DNA from: Microcaldota archaeon | GTDB lineage: Archaea > B1Sed10-29 > JACOVT01 | Direction of reading: 5' to 3' | NCBI GenBank assembly: GCA_016177165.1 | Contig: JACOVT010000030.1 | Coordinates: 1-9,723 of the forward strand | Length of the DNA stretch: 9,723 bases | Translations under genes and position numbers: made by a program | Shown: piece by piece, positions 1-7,294 of the stretch | How the letters are laid out: the number at the start of each line of letters is the position of its first letter | Position numbering within the stretch: position 1 is the first letter of the stretch | The notes under the pieces: generated by a model | Seen by the model: the letters and a program-made list of their open reading frames with translations, nothing else | The model's database searches: none | Told to the model about the DNA's origin: nothing

Positions 1-85
1 CTCGTGGTTCGGCACCAAGTACGGCATATACACGGTGATACTCATCGGCGCGCTCATCCTGGTAATGGTAGTGCTCAAAAAGTGA
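1..85 (+). CDS. C-terminal fragment of a protein ending in a membrane anchor (5' end outside window)
   Basis: The frame starting at base 2 is open from the window edge to a TGA at 83-85 and encodes 27 residues. They begin SWFGTKYGIYT and run into about 15 hydrophobic residues (VILIGALILVMVVL) that end in two lysines directly before the stop. A hydrophobic stretch followed by a short basic tail is what a C-terminal transmembrane helix looks like, with the lysines probably on the cytoplasmic side. Nothing in this fragment identifies the family: it could be the last helix of a polytopic protein or a single tail anchor. It converges on the DP2 gene, and the two stop codons are about 160 bases apart. 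I am fairly sure that it is coding and not at all sure of its function. Confidence 0.68.
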   Translation, partial: SWFGTKYGIYTVILIGALILVMVVLKK

Positions 86-208
86 GCGGCTCGTAAGAAA
101 AAGCTCAAGTGGGTCGTTTTCCGAGGTTTTTCTCGTCTCGGAGGAGCGAAGCGACGACTTCATGGCGGAAAAAGCTCAAGTGGGTCGTTTTCCGAGGTTT
201 TTCTCGGC

Positions 209-229
209 AGTTTGCGCTAGCAAACTTTT
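209..229 (+). terminator. Hairpin followed by T-run between convergent genes
   Basis: AGTTTGC (209-215) and GCAAACT (220-226) form a perfect seven-base-pair stem with a GCTA loop, and TTTT (226-229) follows on the plus strand. This resembles an intrinsic terminator for the upstream plus-strand gene, although it lies about 125 bases past that stop. Archaeal termination depends mainly on T-runs, so the stem may be incidental. Confidence 0.45.
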
Positions 230-236
230 ACAGTGG

Positions 237-241
237 AAAAA
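237..241 (-). terminator. T-run terminator of the DP1-DP2 operon
   Basis: Read on the minus strand, the DP2 stop codon is followed after two bases by TTTTT. Similar runs recur at 169-173 and 98-102 inside the repeat copies. Oligo-T tracts are the known core signal for archaeal RNA polymerase termination, so a staggered set directly after the operon fits transcription ending here. This call rests on position and composition only. Confidence 0.4.
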
Positions 242-243
242 GC

Positions 244-3200
244 TCAAGCAAAGTCAGCGAGAGTAAATTGTTTTGTCTTCTCGCTCGTGAATATCTGGTT
301 AAGGTCAATCTCTATGAGCTTGAGCCGCTGCTTCAGGTAGTCGCTGAGCCCATACTGTTCGGCGATCTCCTTCGATACCTGCAGGTACTTCTCTATGCCG
401 CCGCGCGTTACGGTTAGCAGCAGCTTGCCGCCGCACTTCCAGCACTTGCCCGTAAGAGTCACCCGCCTGTATTTTGCATTGCAGTCGACGCAACGCACGC
501 TCTGCTGGCCGAACGTCCTAAGGTTGCCATACAGGTCTCTCATGAAGTGGAAATTGATCACGCGCGTTGCGACGTCCTTCTCGTCCACGGCGCGTATCTT
601 TGCCCCTATCTCGAGCTGCATCTTGACCTTGTCGTACATCGACTCGAGCTGTACGTATTCAGACATGTTGGGCCCCTCGTCAAACCTTGAGGTGTCATGG
701 GTAAAGCCCATGCCGTAATAGGCCGACGGCTTTCCCAGCTCCTTCTTGACCAGCTTGATGGGCACGCTGGATGGACTGGCGTACTTGCCGCATGCCTCGT
801 AGAACGCCAACGGGTACTCAAACGACATTTCCATCTCGTGCGCCTGGTCGTCGACCTCGCTGGCGTCTATCCTCGTCGTGAGTACCATCGGGGCGTCCAT
901 CTTGCCGCCGATGCGGTCTGGCAGGAACTTGCGCGAGAAGTTGAGCAGCCCGTCCATCAGTAGCATCACGGCATCCTCGTCGCCGTCGCAATTGTGAGAG
1001 AGCAGCATGCCCTTGCCACAGGCGAATATCTTATCCTGACCGGGCTCTAGCTGGATGTCGTACACAAAGCTTTCAGGATGTGGTGCGTCGATGGTTTCCA
1101 TTGACTTTATGGCCAGCACGCGAATGTTACGATATAGGCGCGTGTGTCGCTTCGCAGCAAACTTGATATCTTTCAGCGAGCCGAGTTTTCTTCCCTTACT
1201 CCCAATCAACTTTACCTTGTTTGCAAACAGGCCTGAATCGTGGGAATAGGTGCAGACGTGATGCAGCGTGGTTATTGGTGGAGTTTTACCCAATTCCTCG
1301 TATCTCTTGAGTAGGAATTTGCTGTTGGTAGGTCGGTCCTTTTCTATCTTGAATGTGGGGCTCATTCCCAGTTTGGTCAATACGAGGTAGAGTTTGGAGG
1401 CTAGTTTTTCAGAAACGGTTGAATACTTTATCTCTCGCCCATATACGTTGCCGTCTCCCTGGTAGCACCCGCCTAGGAACGCGAACAGCAGGCGGTCAGG
1501 AAGGTTGAGCACCCAGTCGGGTATGTCTTTTTCGTAAGCTCCTCGTCCGAGGCCAAGCTTTTCGGTGAACAGCTTGTAGCACAGCTTGTTGGTGACGTAA
1601 ACACCCTTGTAGTCTTCATAGAAGTTCATTTTAAGCGCTCGCCGCAAGCATTTCTTGATGTCCTCCTTTACGGATGGGTCAGAAGCAGCAAACCCGACAT
1701 GGTAGGACTCTTTTCCTTTAGTTTTGGAGACCCACGCCCAGCCTTCTGACACGTAGTATCCGACAAGCCGCAGCAGCGACTCGTCCACCATTATCCTGAG
1801 CGGCATGCTGCCAAAGTTCCTCTTGAATCCGATCCTGAAGCCGGCTTCTTGTTTAGGCCTTATGCCACGGTATGCGGCTAGGGGAATGCCGTAAGGATCC
1901 CTATAAACGCTGTTAACCGCAACCTTGCGGCCACGGCCTAGTTTTTTCACGGCCTGCTTCAATCCGCCGAGTTTCCTGATGGAGGTCTTTGAGAAAGCCC
2001 TCGATGTTCTTACGGTCAGCCTGTCGGATTCCTCGTCATTGCTAAACAGTTCGACAAGGTCGAGCTCTTTTAGCTGGCTCTGGTCATGATTTTCAGCAAG
2101 AGAAAGCGAGGCGAGCAGATCTCCCTTTGTCAGCTCGCTGGCTAGTTTCTTTTTCAACTGTTTCGTTCGCTCGTCAAACACCCACAATGGATGGTCGGGG
2201 GTGACGGTCAATTCCTGCCTGTTTTCGGCAAGTAGCTGGATGAGTTGCCCGCGGTATGGCTTCCTCATCAAGTACCTGATTTTCTTCCTCTCTTGACTGC
2301 CATGAACGTCTGCTCCCAAGGCATATACGCTTTTCCTGGAGAGATCTATCAGTTCCCACTCTCCATCGGTTAACCTTGGCTGGTCTTGATATTTATCAAA
2401 CATGCTGGCTATGGTATTGGCGTGTAGCTGGTCGTCATTCTTGTAGTACATCATAGTGTTTCCATCAAAGCAATCCCGCCTCTGAGCCGTGTGGAAATAA
2501 GGGTGCGCGAAGATCGCGCGCCCGCGCGTCGACCCTATCACGCGTCCGATCACGCCGGCGCTGGTGTGGGGCGCGATGCTTATCACCAGCTGCCCTATCA
2601 GGTCCTGCGGCTTCGCGCAGTTGTAGAACCTGCCTTCACCGTAAAACTTTTCCATCAGGTCGTCGATGAACCCCGACACGCGCAACAGGTATTCCATACA
2701 GTGCTCGGCAACCACTATATCCTGACATTTCAGCTCACACAGCTGGTTTTTGTCCACGAGCGGGTTTCCGTTATAGTCATGCATGTAGCCCAGCTCCCTC
2801 GCCTTTTCGACGCTGAGGCCGATCTCGCCGGGCCGGAAGTACAACAGCGGCAGGTTTGACGCGTCGAAGCGGATCGTGCCATCCTTGAACACGTACACGT
2901 TGTGCTTTGCCCGCAGCACGGCCTTTTCCAATGGTTCGAACGCCTTGATAGCGTTCATGGTGCCGATGACCCCCTTTGCCTTTGGGTTCACGTGCTGCTC
3001 GCCAAGCTTGGCTTGCACCTTCTTCAGCTCCGAGAGCATGTCGACCGCTGCCTTGTGGTATGAGCTCACATCCCCACCGCACTTGTCGCACTTGTCCTTC
3101 GAACACATCTTTCCGCATGAGGCGCACTTCTTTGCGAACATGACGCGTTCATTGCAATCCGCACACTTGTAGCCAAAAGGCTCCTTCCTGCAGGACGGGC

Positions 3201-5157
3201 AAATTATGTACGGCAGGTCTACTGTTATCGGGCTCTTTTCGGCCGCCTTTATTATGCTGCGCACCTTGCCGCCGTAATCGCCAACCGGGATCAGGCCATG
3301 CGGAGCAGGGGACATCAGGCGCTCCTTTGCCTTTTCAGGCCGGCCCATGCGCCCCCCAATGTATACGGGGGCCTTGTCCCACACGGCAATGCCGTTCCTT
3401 GAAGAAAGCCTATTGACAAGCTCCAAGGAGTTCTGCGCTGTCTCCACATCTGCCGGGTCTTGCCTTGACAGCCCCAAGGTTGCTATCAGCGCCACTGCCT
3501 CGCCATGGTCTATGACAACCCGGGAGTCCACCACCCGGTGGGGCACGCAGAGTTTCTCCAGCACCCTTTTCTCGGGCGCCATCTCACAAACCATGCTGGT
3601 CAGCTCCTTGCCATCAAGGGACGAGTTTTTCTCTATCCTTGACTTGGACAGCCAGCCAACGAGCGATGCCAGCTCGTCCTTCTGGACGCTGCCATAAAAG
3701 TAGGTGTAGCTCGGGTGGAGTGGCAACCCGTACTTCTGCGAGAGCTCCACTGCTTCCTCCGCCTTTGGGTGGCGGGATGGGGTAAGGCCCTTCTGCCTCG
3801 CAAGCTGGTCCCACCACTCCTCGACGATTCCGGATGGCATCAGGTTGTGGTTTGACTTTACAAAGTCGCCAAAGCACACAAGAATGTCGCCCAGAAAGAG
3901 TATCTCTTTTATCTGGTTGCGGATCTCCCTTGCCTTTTGCGGGTCCTCGAGCCTTATAACGTCTCCATTATTCATCAATACGACCGGCGGCTCTATCGAG
4001 TCGCAAGGCACTGCGCCAGCCCCTTTTCCGGGGCGTTCTATCTTCAGCTGGGTGCCTATCGCGATGAACTCGTTCAGTGCGTACATCAGCGAAGGGTGGA
4101 CTGCCTTTGCGTTTATTCCCGAATTGCGGCACCTGCCGTAGCGCAGCCTGAAGCCACCCGGCGTGGAAGGGTATGCGAATATGGGTCTCCCGCCCACTAT
4201 GTCGGCAAGGTAGGAATCAATGGGCTTGATTTTCACCTGCTCCTCGCCCTTCTTTTCTATCTTGATTATTTTCTCAAGCCAAGACCAGTCCGACCCGTAC
4301 ACTTTCGCGAGTTTCATTACCTTGAGCGCCTTTTGCGCGATGCCCTCACCGATCACCTTGCACATGCCGCCGCGCACGCGGTTGGTCTCCATGCGCGGAA
4401 GGTTCTTGTACGCCGAAACCTCTGTCGAGTCGGTGCTCTCGCCATCGATGCAGACCGGGCAGTTTCGGATTATCCACCTCAGGTCGTCATCCTTTGGCCT
4501 GAACTGCATGTGTGAGACTGTATTGTGGTAAAGGTTGACCTCCTCGACGTAGCGCTCTACCTCGGTGTCGGTTGGCTTGTAAGCATCAAGGCCGTAAATC
4601 TTGCGAACAAAGTCGCCTATGAGGACGGCCTGCGCCTTTGCAGTCCCGCCGGCAGAGCTTATGGGCCCTGCGAAGAAGACTGCGAGGCACTTTGTGCCGT
4701 CGTTGTTTTCCATTATCTTGGATCTGGTGAAGCCCTCGGTGCTTGCCGCCAGTATTCCTTCTGTCCAGATAGCGAGCGAAGTCCTTATGCACTGGCTGAT
4801 TGTTTCCTCCTTTGAGTCAAAGTAGCCGAACCTGCCGTCTATTATTTCCTTCACCAGCTGCAGCACCATCGCGTCCCTGTTCCCTTTGTTTTCGGTCAAC
4901 AGTTCGCGTATACGCGTGGCGACACCGACAGGCCCCACGGTCCCTTCGACGCGGGCAGCGATGTCTGCTGCGAGCGGTATTTCCACCTTCGTCTCGACAT
5001 CCAGCCCCCTTGAACGGCATTTCTCGGCAATGCCGTATGCGGCTGACGTCAATTCATCCAGCCTTTTGAAGTAGGAGTCGAGTTCCAGCACTTCCCACGG
5101 CAGTTCCACTGGCGCGGCAGCCGGTTGGGCTACTGTTATTGTTTCCTCCGCGTTCAT
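244..5157 (-). CDS. polC: DNA polymerase D large (catalytic) subunit DP2, intein-containing precursor
   Basis: This is the polymerase subunit of replicative PolD; the precursor has 1637 residues, or 1143 after removal of the 494-residue intein (896-1389), which is normal for DP2. Family landmarks in order are GGRPIFAYPSTPGGFRLRYGR (about 320-340), the GRMGRPEKAKERL region (about 600-625), a zinc-binding cysteine cluster opening with CPSC (653-656) and running to about 695, the GVIGRVIGSTRGRAIFAHPYFH stretch leading to the intein, and CDGDED (1390-1395). The aspartates of that last motif, D1391 and D1393, match the two shown to be essential in Pyrococcus DP2. A second zinc finger (C1556, C1559, C1572, C1575) follows. 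The last eight residues, QFTLADFA, fit a PCNA-interacting motif. The ATG lies three bases after the DP1 stop, and GGTGGT inside the DP1 end can serve as its ribosome site. Residue 895, just before the intein, is Asp where I expect Asn. Confidence 0.97.
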   Translation of the reverse strand: MNAEETITVAQPAAAPVELPWEVLELDSYFKRLDELTSAAYGIAEKCRSRGLDVETKVEIPLAADIAARVEGTVGPVGVATRIRELLTENKGNRDAMVLQLVKEIIDGRFGYFDSKEETISQCIRTSLAIWTEGILAASTEGFTRSKIMENNDGTKCLAVFFAGPISSAGGTAKAQAVLIGDFVRKIYGLDAYKPTDTEVERYVEEVNLYHNTVSHMQFRPKDDDLRWIIRNCPVCIDGESTDSTEVSAYKNLPRMETNRVRGGMCKVIGEGIAQKALKVMKLAKVYGSDWSWLEKIIKIEKKGEEQVKIKPIDSYLADIVGGRPIFAYPSTPGGFRLRYGRCRNSGINAKAVHPSLMYALNEFIAIGTQLKIERPGKGAGAVPCDSIEPPVVLMNNGDVIRLEDPQKAREIRNQIKEILFLGDILVCFGDFVKSNHNLMPSGIVEEWWDQLARQKGLTPSRHPKAEEAVELSQKYGLPLHPSYTYFYGSVQKDELASLVGWLSKSRIEKNSSLDGKELTSMVCEMAPEKRVLEKLCVPHRVVDSRVVIDHGEAVALIATLGLSRQDPADVETAQNSLELVNRLSSRNGIAVWDKAPVYIGGRMGRPEKAKERLMSPAPHGLIPVGDYGGKVRSIIKAAEKSPITVDLPYIICPSCRKEPFGYKCADCNERVMFAKKCASCGKMCSKDKCDKCGGDVSSYHKAAVDMLSELKKVQAKLGEQHVNPKAKGVIGTMNAIKAFEPLEKAVLRAKHNVYVFKDGTIRFDASNLPLLYFRPGEIGLSVEKARELGYMHDYNGNPLVDKNQLCELKCQDIVVAEHCMEYLLRVSGFIDDLMEKFYGEGRFYNCAKPQDLIGQLVISIAPHTSAGVIGRVIGSTRGRAIFAHPYFHTAQRRDCFDGNTMMYYKNDDQLHANTIASMFDKYQDQPRLTDGEWELIDLSRKSVYALGADVHGSQERKKIRYLMRKPYRGQLIQLLAENRQELTVTPDHPLWVFDERTKQLKKKLASELTKGDLLASLSLAENHDQSQLKELDLVELFSNDEESDRLTVRTSRAFSKTSIRKLGGLKQAVKKLGRGRKVAVNSVYRDPYGIPLAAYRGIRPKQEAGFRIGFKRNFGSMPLRIMVDESLLRLVGYYVSEGWAWVSKTKGKESYHVGFAASDPSVKEDIKKCLRRALKMNFYEDYKGVYVTNKLCYKLFTEKLGLGRGAYEKDIPDWVLNLPDRLLFAFLGGCYQGDGNVYGREIKYSTVSEKLASKLYLVLTKLGMSPTFKIEKDRPTNSKFLLKRYEELGKTPPITTLHHVCTYSHDSGLFANKVKLIGSKGRKLGSLKDIKFAAKRHTRLYRNIRVLAIKSMETIDAPHPESFVYDIQLEPGQDKIFACGKGMLLSHNCDGDEDAVMLLMDGLLNFSRKFLPDRIGGKMDAPMVLTTRIDASEVDDQAHEMEMSFEYPLAFYEACGKYASPSSVPIKLVKKELGKPSAYYGMGFTHDTSRFDEGPNMSEYVQLESMYDKVKMQLEIGAKIRAVDEKDVATRVINFHFMRDLYGNLRTFGQQSVRCVDCNAKYRRVTLTGKCWKCGGKLLLTVTRGGIEKYLQVSKEIAEQYGLSDYLKQRLKLIEIDLNQIFTSEKTKQFTLADFA
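991..2472 (-). mobile_element. Intein with LAGLIDADG homing endonuclease inside DP2
   Basis: This is an in-frame self-splicing element of 494 residues (896-1389 of the precursor). It begins with the nucleophile Cys896 (CFDGNT) and has the block B motif TPDH at 986-989. It ends FVYDIQLEP...MLLSHN, with His1388, the cyclising Asn1389 and Cys1390 as the +1 extein nucleophile. Every residue needed for class 1 splicing is therefore present. Two LAGLIDADG motifs lie between: LVGYYVSEG (1131-1139, acid E1138) and FLGGCYQGDG (1227-1236, acid D1235). A block H-like helix (LASKLYLVLTKLGM) follows. Both catalytic acids are intact, so the endonuclease may be active. Splicing would join RRD to CDGDED, restoring the polymerase active site. 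GC content is lower in the intein core (25/60 at 1261-1320, 26/60 at 1381-1440) than in sampled extein (35/60 at 4381-4440, 40/60 at 3301-3360), which suggests separate ancestry. Boundaries are exact if splicing is canonical. Confidence 0.96.
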
Positions 5158-5160
5158 TTC

Positions 5161-6690
5161 TCAACCACCACCAGCCGTCAGCAGCTTGGATGACTGCACC
5201 ACGCCGTCAAAGTGTATTGCGGTAGCCTTTCCCCTGTGCGCGTCGAACACTGGCAGTATGCATGGCGTTGCCTTGAATCCCTGCATTACTATGTAATCGG
5301 TCAGGTCCTGCCAGGTGCCGCCGTTCACGAGGTAGGTCCCCCTGTAGAAGTCGCTTGCAAAGCAGTGCGACTCGCCGGTGTGGAATATGTCCGGAACCTC
5401 GCGCATGACGAGGGAGTCCTTCTTTTCCGGAGTGATCGGCTTTCCGCCGTATATCGGGTGTATGTGCCTCTTTTTCAGCATCTCTTTCATTATCAGCCCG
5501 CCGTGCTCTGCAGACACGCCGGGGATTGTAGACATGAAGTCTATGTAACTCGTGCCGTGGTAAACGAGCTCCTTGAGCCCGTGGAGTTCCACCATTGCCG
5601 GGCTTGAGACGATCGAAACGTTGTCCCTGCCGTATAGGTTTGGGACCAGTTCCTTGGGCAGTTTTGGCTGCGGGTCTGCGTGTTTGACCGCGTCGTGGTC
5701 GCCGGGCGCCACCACCACGTGTATGTAGTCTGGAAACTGGATGATGTAGTTCTCGAGCGCCTCGTACTGCTTGTAGATGTCTGTGATCTCGAGCTCGTTT
5801 TCCTGTGAAGGGTAGACGCCGATCCCATCGCACAGGTCGCCGGCCAGCGATATGTACTTGATCCGTCCAGCCAGCTCGCGCTCCCTTTCGTTGCCGTGCT
5901 TCCCGTGCAGCCATTCTATCAAGTACTCGAAGTTCTTTCGCATGAACAGCTTGCTGCCGACGTGTATGTCGGAAAGGAACGCGAAGCATACCCTGTCCTC
6001 GGTCGTCTTCATCTCGCGCAGAGGCACGTCGGGCTCTGTTATCTTGTTTATTATGAAGAGGTCCTTGCTAAGCTTTCCGTCCAAGAGGACTACCTCGTCG
6101 TTGACAAGCCACGATGCCGACTTTATCAGTGCTTCGTTTGTCTTCATGACTAGTGCGGTGAGCTTTCCGGTGGGGTCCTCGACCTCCACGAGCAGGTGGC
6201 CGTTCTTTGTCTGCCGCTTGTCATTGACCATTCCAATCACGGCAACGCTCTGGCCCCGCCTGCGGGCCAGCTCGTTTATCGGGACTATCGAGTTCTCGCC
6301 CCGACCGCGCAGCAAGAGGCTGATATCCTCATAGCGGTTTTTGAAGTAGTCAACAAAGTCCTCAAGAGTGCCTGTGCTGGCAGATTCCTCATGGTCGACG
6401 TTCATCAACACCCTGACCTGCGAGTCGTACTCCTTGGCGAGCGGCTTGAAGTCGGTGTGCTCGACGACCACATCGGCTCGCTCAACAACTTGGGCCAGCT
6501 TTGCCTCCTCTTTAGGAAGCAGGTCGCGTGGTTCCACGAACCACTTTTGGTTGCAGTTGGCCTCTATGATGGTGACGAGCTCTGCCGGGTTCTGCGACTC
6601 TAGAATAAGCTTGGCTGCCCCCGGGGTGACTAGAAAACCCTTGCCCTGCAACGTCGTGAGTGCTTCTTGCGCCTGCATGCCTTTCACCAT
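5161..6690 (-). CDS. polB: DNA polymerase D small subunit DP1 (3'-5' exonuclease, calcineurin-like fold)
   Basis: This is the proofreading partner of DP2. Of its 509 residues, the N-terminal helical region is followed by an OB-fold (about 145-220, with VAVIGMVNDKRQTKNG) and then a metallophosphoesterase domain. The domain's motifs are SDIH (D241, H243), GDLCDG (D285, D288), PGDHDA (330-334), YHG (H378) and HTGESH (437-442). PDIF before the last motif and YRGTYLVNGGTWQD after it are typical of archaeal DP1. Two positions depart from the usual metal ligands: Asp331 replaces the Asn of GNHD, and Glu440 replaces the first His of GHxH. The ATG at 6690 has no clear ribosome site. An in-frame ATG at 6678-6676 is preceded at five bases by GGTGA and may be the true start (505 residues). 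The gene heads the operon with DP2, so the two subunits are co-transcribed. Confidence 0.96.
   Translation of the reverse strand: MVKGMQAQEALTTLQGKGFLVTPGAAKLILESQNPAELVTIIEANCNQKWFVEPRDLLPKEEAKLAQVVERADVVVEHTDFKPLAKEYDSQVRVLMNVDHEESASTGTLEDFVDYFKNRYEDISLLLRGRGENSIVPINELARRRGQSVAVIGMVNDKRQTKNGHLLVEVEDPTGKLTALVMKTNEALIKSASWLVNDEVVLLDGKLSKDLFIINKITEPDVPLREMKTTEDRVCFAFLSDIHVGSKLFMRKNFEYLIEWLHGKHGNERERELAGRIKYISLAGDLCDGIGVYPSQENELEITDIYKQYEALENYIIQFPDYIHVVVAPGDHDAVKHADPQPKLPKELVPNLYGRDNVSIVSSPAMVELHGLKELVYHGTSYIDFMSTIPGVSAEHGGLIMKEMLKKRHIHPIYGGKPITPEKKDSLVMREVPDIFHTGESHCFASDFYRGTYLVNGGTWQDLTDYIVMQGFKATPCILPVFDAHRGKATAIHFDGVVQSSKLLTAGGG
6679..6688 (-). promoter_or_regulatory. Ribosome binding site favouring an internal DP1 start
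   Basis: On the minus strand the first codons read ATGGTGAAAGGCATG. GGTGA (6688-6684) is complementary to the conserved CACCU near the 3' end of archaeal 16S rRNA and sits five bases ahead of the second ATG (6678-6676). The upstream ATG overlaps this site and has no comparable sequence of its own. This favours translation from the second ATG and shortens DP1 by four residues. Confidence 0.5.
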
Positions 6691-6811
6691 TCGCGCCTAC
6701 GCCGCCTTCGCGGAAACTGGCGCGCACATGCCTGCGGGCTATTCTATTACCAAACGCGTCCCTTGTAAAAAAGGGCGAACCCTAATATAACCCTTTTGTC
6801 ACCAATAACTT
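6691..6811. promoter_or_regulatory. Divergent promoter region between DP1 and the accessory block
   Basis: These 121 bases separate two genes reading away from each other and contain no open frame worth calling. The AT-rich parts are at 6741-6752 (ATTCTATTACCA) and 6764-6797. On the minus strand, candidate TATA-like elements for the polymerase operon are TTATATTA (6790-6783) and TAATAGAAT (6750-6742). The first is the reverse complement of the box assigned to the plus-strand gene, so one element could in principle serve both directions. Which one drives DP1 cannot be decided from sequence. Confidence 0.5.
6783..6790 (+). promoter_or_regulatory. TATA box for a leaderless transcript
   Basis: TAATATAA is centred about 25 bases before the GTG at 6812. 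That is the usual distance from an archaeal TATA box to the transcription start, so the message would begin at or next to the start codon. No Shine-Dalgarno sequence precedes the GTG, which fits a leaderless message. Confidence 0.55.
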
Positions 6812-7294
6812 GTGGGCAGACGGACGGGACCATTAAAAGGGCTTGTCATCACCCCCGATATCGTGGAACAGCTGCGCCAGCTTGGTTTTAGGGGAAAGCG
6901 TCCGGAAGACGTTGTAACGTCGGCTGTTCGCTTTTCTAGGGATGTTGGAAGTTCGTTAGCTACCGGTAAGGAGGCACTCGCGCCTACGCAAGCTGCGGTG
7001 GGCAGGTTAAACCAGCTAAGGTCGGTTCTCGACGAACTGGCAATGAGGCAGCCGGTTTCTGGCTATTTTGGAGGGTGGCTCGTCAACTTGGGGGTGATCA
7101 GGCCCGGCGAAGAAATTAAGAATAGAGATGCGATGCAAAGGTTAGGTTTGGCTTTCACTGATGTGCAAGCAAAGCTGATTGGAGCTGGACTTACGACCGG
7201 CGAGACTGCGGAAGGTGGGTTTGCGCCGATCTTTGACAATAGAAGGCTAAGAAAATTGAGGGCGGCAAAAACCGCTGACGCTCGCACCTGCTAA
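6812..7294 (+). CDS. Unrecognised helical protein, probably frameshifted near its 3' end
   Basis: I do not recognise this family. The 160 residues begin MGRRTGPLKGLVITPDIVEQ. There is no signal peptide or membrane segment; the protein is rich in Arg, Ala, Leu and Gly, and helices are likely at about 14-24, 56-84 and 104-123. A more hydrophobic glycine-containing patch, GYFGGWLVNLGVI, sits near 84-96. The GTG start is chosen because it lies about 25 bases after a TATA-like box. The stop at 7292 is suspicious: in the frame one base back, coding-like sequence continues from 7279 to a TAG at 7423-7425, just ahead of the next gene's promoter. The intact protein may therefore have been about 200 residues. 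Codon third positions look more A/T-rich than in the polymerase genes, which suggests an accessory or acquired gene. Confidence 0.6.
   Translation: MGRRTGPLKGLVITPDIVEQLRQLGFRGKRPEDVVTSAVRFSRDVGSSLATGKEALAPTQAAVGRLNQLRSVLDELAMRQPVSGYFGGWLVNLGVIRPGEEIKNRDAMQRLGLAFTDVQAKLIGAGLTTGETAEGGFAPIFDNRRLRKLRAAKTADARTC

Larger units (their letters stand above)
97..248. repeat. 39-base direct repeat, two perfect copies plus a 13-base partial third copy
   Basis: Bases 97-135 and 168-206 are identical over 39 bases, with a period of 71. The unit begins GAAAAAGCTCAAG and ends in a small hairpin, CGAG-GTTTTT-CTCG (122-135 and 193-206). The first 13 bases occur a third time at 236-248, where they overlap the DP2 stop codon (244-246). 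The 32 bases between the full copies and the 29 bases after the second are unrelated to each other. Read on the minus strand the start of the unit gives TTTTTC just past the DP2 stop, and read on the plus strand the hairpin loop contributes TTTTT. The repeats therefore supply T-runs in both directions between convergent genes. This may be a duplicated terminator or a genome-wide intergenic repeat; one window cannot tell which. Confidence 0.85.

Noticed and set aside
97..248. Possible minimal CRISPR array: 39-base repeats with a 32-base spacer
   Set aside because: There are only two full copies, the third matches just 13 bases and overlaps the coding end of DP2, and there are no cas genes or leader. 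A local intergenic repeat explains it better.
109..417. 102-codon plus-strand frame crossing the repeats into the DP2 end
   Set aside because: It spans intergenic repeats and the antisense of the DP2 C-terminus, has no promoter or ribosome site, and has low-complexity composition.
3937..4515. 192-codon open frame on the plus strand inside DP2
   Set aside because: It lies antisense to a strongly conserved polymerase region, and its residues show no family pattern. It is a shadow of high-GC coding sequence.
7261..7294. Programmed -1 frameshifting at the A5 run near 7267
   Set aside because: The context is not a canonical slippery heptamer, and slipping there meets a TGA at 7276-7278 in the new frame. 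A one-base mutation or sequence error is more likely.
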